A DNA stretch of 33,084 nt. Source: Deltaproteobacteria bacterium (GTDB taxonomy: Bacteria > Desulfobacterota > Desulfobulbia > Desulfobulbales > Desulfurivibrionaceae). The position numbers and the translations under genes were made by a program. Below the pieces are notes generated by a model, which saw only the letters and a program-made list of their open reading frames with translations, did not search any database and had not been told where the DNA came from. Shown here one piece after another: positions 30,893 to 33,084 of this stretch (position 1 is the stretch's first letter; each line of letters begins with the position of its first letter). The stretch spans positions 1 to 33,084 of the forward strand of contig JAPLJG010000058.1 of NCBI GenBank assembly GCA_026388735.1, in the 5' to 3' direction.

Positions 30893-31989
30893 CCATCCGC
30901 CAGCAACAAACCCGTGTTGCCGCCGTCAGCCGCGACCCCCTTGTGGATCACCAGCTGTTTCCCCTCCTGCTGCCCGGCCTGATAGGTATCGGCATGCACC
31001 CGGGGCCCGTTATGCTGCACGGTGCGGAGGCGGGGATAGCGGGCCCGGTAGTAGCGGATCAGCCCCGGATCGGAGGCGCAGATCAGGCTGGAGGCCATGT
31101 TGTCGCCGGTGGAGCGCATGGCCTCCCGGTCTTGACGAATGAGCTTTTCCCGAAAGCCGTTGAGCACCCCGAGCCAATAGGAGTTTTTCTCTCGGCCCGT
31201 GGCCCCTGTGCTCTTGCGGTACTCCTGCCAAAGATACTCCAGCCGCCGGCTGAGAAAATGGTAGACGTGCCCGGCCACGGCCAGGTTTTCCTTGGCCCCG
31301 GTCAGCTCGATCACCCGCAGGGTTTCGCCGCTGGCCGCTTCGAACTGTCGGGCGATGACCACATTGACATAGAAAAAATCCTTGAGAATCGCGGCAATGA
31401 GCCGCTGGTGGGCGGCGATCCGCTTGCCGCCCGGCTTGATGATCAGGTAATCGTAGTCCGTTGCCGCCTGACGGTGGAGGCGTTCGAGGTTGTATCGGCG
31501 CAGGATGGCGTTGGCCTTCTGCATGGCCAGGGCGGCCTCATGCTCGTTGGCGCTCTGGGCCAGGGCAAAAAGCTTTTCCACCCTGGCCAGCATGGCCCCA
31601 GCCCCCTGGCCCTCCTTGCTGATCAGGCGCGGAATCGCCCCTTGGGCGGTGCGGAATTCGGGATGCACCCCCAGCCGATCGCAGGCCTCCTGAAAGGCCG
31701 GGCCGTGCGGCAGCTCATCCCCTCGGCCCAGAACCTGCTGGACGTACTGGTGGCTCATCTCGTGCTTCAGCACCTCCAGCACCACATCCCAGGAATGATC
31801 CCGGACCAGCCAGGAGGCTAGGCTGAGGGTGTCCAGCCCCGGCGACCAAGCCCCGGCCCGGCTCTGCCCATCGCGGATCTCAAAGAGCGGCAGCCTAAGC
31901 TGCACCCGGTACAGCCAGCAGAGATGGCGGTATTCCTGGGCCAACTGCCTGCGCCAGGCCTCCATGAGTCGGCTCTCTTTTTCGCTCAC
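30889..31989 (-). CDS. SprT-like / DUF2786 domain protein
   Basis: A 366-residue two-domain protein. The N-terminal part (about 1-110) is SprT-like, with the zinc-protease motif HEMSHQ (about 76-81) and HGPAFQEACDRLG, whose His should be the third ligand. It is followed by DUF2786 (about 132-170: KLFALAQSANEHEAALAMQKANAILRRYNL) and a C-terminal region usual in that family. SprT/Spartan-type proteases cut DNA-protein crosslinks in eukaryotes; bacterial roles are less clear, and DUF2786 proteins are frequent in phages and mobile DNA. GTG 31989 is chosen because GGAG lies 7 bases upstream; TTG 31995 is the alternative. It is convergent with yehS (4-base overlap) and downstream of rnhA. Confidence 0.85.
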   Translation of the reverse strand: MSEKESRLMEAWRRQLAQEYRHLCWLYRVQLRLPLFEIRDGQSRAGAWSPGLDTLSLASWLVRDHSWDVVLEVLKHEMSHQYVQQVLGRGDELPHGPAFQEACDRLGVHPEFRTAQGAIPRLISKEGQGAGAMLARVEKLFALAQSANEHEAALAMQKANAILRRYNLERLHRQAATDYDYLIIKPGGKRIAAHQRLIAAILKDFFYVNVVIARQFEAASGETLRVIELTGAKENLAVAGHVYHFLSRRLEYLWQEYRKSTGATGREKNSYWLGVLNGFREKLIRQDREAMRSTGDNMASSLICASDPGLIRYYRARYPRLRTVQHNGPRVHADTYQAGQQEGKQLVIHKGVAADGGNTGLLLADG

Positions 31990-32037
31990 CCGCAAGCTCC
32001 TTTCCCATCGTTATTCGGCTGTTTTTTTTTGCAGTAA

Positions 32038-32136
32038 CTCCCCCGCCCTTTACGGGAGGGGGGTGGGTGAAGATGCCGACCTGATTACTTCTGCCGACCT
32101 CCCCCCCTTCCTAGCCTTCCCCCGCCAGGGGGGAGG
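32038..32136. repeat. GC-rich palindromic repeat between rnhA and SprT-like gene
   Basis: Two C/G-rich hairpins (about 32038-32063, and a perfect 9-bp pair 32098-32106 with 32128-32136) flank two copies of TGCCGACCT (32074-32082 and 32092-32100). It looks like a dispersed palindromic repeat, and may act as the rnhA terminator. Confidence 0.5.
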
Positions 32137-32152
32137 AACTTTTTTGTACTCC

Positions 32153-32854
32153 TTAGCCCTTGTACCCGCTATCCACCGGCAGATCGTCCTGACGGGACGA
32201 AGCCACAGCCAGCTCATCGCAGCGCTCGTTAAAGGGATTGCCGTTATGGCCCTTGACCCAGTTGAAGGTGATATCCAGCCCCTCGACAAGCTCCAGCAAC
32301 TGGCCCCAGAGATCGGGATTGACCGCCGGCTGCCGGTCGGCCTTGACCCACCCCCGCTTCCGCCAACCCTTGGCCCAGCCCTTACTGATCCCGTTCACCA
32401 CATAGCTGGAATCGGAATAAAGCGCCACCGGTCGGTCCCGATGCTCCAACTCGCGCAGGGCCACGATGCAGCCCATCAGCTCCATCCGGTTATTGGTGGT
32501 CAGACGGAAGCCGCCGCACAGCTCCTTGCGCTGGCCGTTGTAAACCTGGACGATGCCGTAGCCGCCCGGCCCCGGATTGTAACGGGCGCCGCCGTCGGTG
32601 TAGATGCAGACTACGCCGTCCCTGGGGGAGGTGTCGCCTGCCTGCGGAGTGGCCTTCGCAGCACTTTTCCCGCTGCCCGGCACGCCCTGGCCCGAGGTGG
32701 GGTTCTGCATCCAGGCCTCGGCCTCGGCCCGGGTGGCAAAGCCCTTGAATCTGGCGCCCTGAAAACCGATGACCTGGGCTTGGGCCTTGGGCCAGTTGTC
32801 GTAGATGCCAGGCACCCGCCCAACCAGAATTGCGTAGAATTTCTTTGCTGCCAT
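32153..32854 (-). CDS. rnhA: Ribonuclease HI with N-terminal RNA-hybrid-binding domain
   Basis: Degrades the RNA strand of RNA-DNA hybrids. The 233-residue protein has an N-terminal RHBD/viroplasmin-like domain (about 4-50: KKFYAILVGRVPGIYDNW, ARFKGFATRAEAEAWM) that binds hybrids, a Gly/Ser/Ala linker, and a catalytic RNase H domain (about 80-220). The four acidic residues are present: Asp87 (IYTDGG), Glu125 (NRMELMG), Asp148 (YSDSSYV) and Asp213 (RCDELA), with His203 in KGHNGNPFNE. This is the eukaryote-like RNase H1 layout found in many bacteria; E. coli RnhA lacks the first domain. ATG 32854 has a weak GGAT about 8 bases upstream. Confidence 0.95.
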   Translation of the reverse strand: MAAKKFYAILVGRVPGIYDNWPKAQAQVIGFQGARFKGFATRAEAEAWMQNPTSGQGVPGSGKSAAKATPQAGDTSPRDGVVCIYTDGGARYNPGPGGYGIVQVYNGQRKELCGGFRLTTNNRMELMGCIVALRELEHRDRPVALYSDSSYVVNGISKGWAKGWRKRGWVKADRQPAVNPDLWGQLLELVEGLDITFNWVKGHNGNPFNERCDELAVASSRQDDLPVDSGYKG

Positions 32855-32932
32855 GTCTGGAATATCCTTGTTTGATTCCTCCGGTAATTCCGGGGAAGGT
32901 CAATAAGAAAGACTCTGGTTACTTTTGTTTCC

Positions 32933-32962
32933 TTTCTTCTTTTGCGTGCCCAAAAGAAGAAA
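32933..32962. repeat. 12-bp inverted repeat in the right-end repeat unit
   Basis: Arms 32933-32944 and 32951-32962 are perfect inverted copies around CGTGCC. This string resembles a dispersed intergenic repeat I recall from proteobacterial genomes, where such frames give spurious short proteins. It is probably part of the same element as the palindrome at 33023-33084. Confidence 0.45.
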
Positions 32963-33022
32963 CAAGAAAAAGGCACCCCAGCCAGTCCTGGCCCTGCGGG
33001 CTTCCCTTGCTTCTCGACGGGG

Positions 33023-33084
33023 GCGGAAAAAGACGCTGAAAAACTCGGGCTTCGCCCTCAGACAGTTTCAGCGTCTTTTTCCGC
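33023..33084. repeat. Perfect 19-bp palindrome arms at the window end
   Basis: Arms 33023-33041 and 33066-33084 are perfectly inverted, with a smaller GGGC-TTC-GCCC hairpin in the loop. The arms contain A5 and T5 stretches, so the structure could end transcription in both directions. The window ends exactly at the right arm, so the full extent of the element is unknown. Confidence 0.55.

Overview
The window reads as chromosomal DNA of a Gram-negative, moderately GC-rich bacterium. Lipoproteins, a Spy/CpxP-type periplasmic chaperone, a BON-domain (OsmY-like) exported protein and cyclopropane fatty acid synthase all fit a diderm envelope. The gene mix and repeat style suggest Desulfobacterota (a Desulfobulbales-like sulfate reducer), but this is an inference without a marker gene. 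There are no rRNA or tRNA genes, CRISPR arrays or complete insertion sequences.

Layout. 1-1253 (- strand): a small accessory patch with a C-terminally truncated HicA-like toxin, a DUF6868 membrane protein, REP-like repeats and a CC0125-type lipoprotein. 1390-5613 (-): the upper Entner-Doudoroff operon zwf-pgl-edd, with a palindromic element between zwf and pgl and no eda in the window. 5887-8132 (+): an MtnX-like HAD phosphatase and a class III aminotransferase with a four-cysteine insert. 8280-10327 (+): cfa and an alpha/beta hydrolase with a cysteine nucleophile. 10446-15782 (+): glmS, a divergent tatC, emrE and an OmpR-type two-component pair. 15673-20283 (-): a GH26-like lipoprotein and a 1147-residue GH18-like/NodB deacetylase/GT2 synthase fusion, apparently a PgaB-PgaC-like exopolysaccharide module. 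20388-21002 (+): a DEDDy 3'-5' exonuclease. 21022-25315 (-): dus, a P2-type ATPase, a small lipoprotein and a zinc-ribbon protein. 25681-27184 (+): csbD-like, spy-like and BON genes behind a strong sigma-54 promoter match with paired upstream palindromes. 27539-30892 (+): a small membrane protein, a large exported protein of unknown function, yajD (HNH) and yehS (DUF1456). 30889-32854 (-): a SprT-like/DUF2786 protein and RNase HI. The right end (32933-33084) is a palindromic repeat.

The most interesting signals are: (1) the sigma-54 promoter with tandem 14-bp palindromes upstream of the csbD-spy-BON envelope-stress cluster, a layout like E. coli zraP; (2) the single-chain hydrolase-deacetylase-synthase plus its GH26 partner; (3) the exported-protein/yajD/yehS operon; (4) the histidine kinase frame that runs through a terminator-like hairpin and antisense into the GH26 gene; and (5) the 145-bp element bounded by inverted repeats that overlaps the zwf stop codon. 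All functional calls rest on reading the sequence and on family knowledge; no database search was run.
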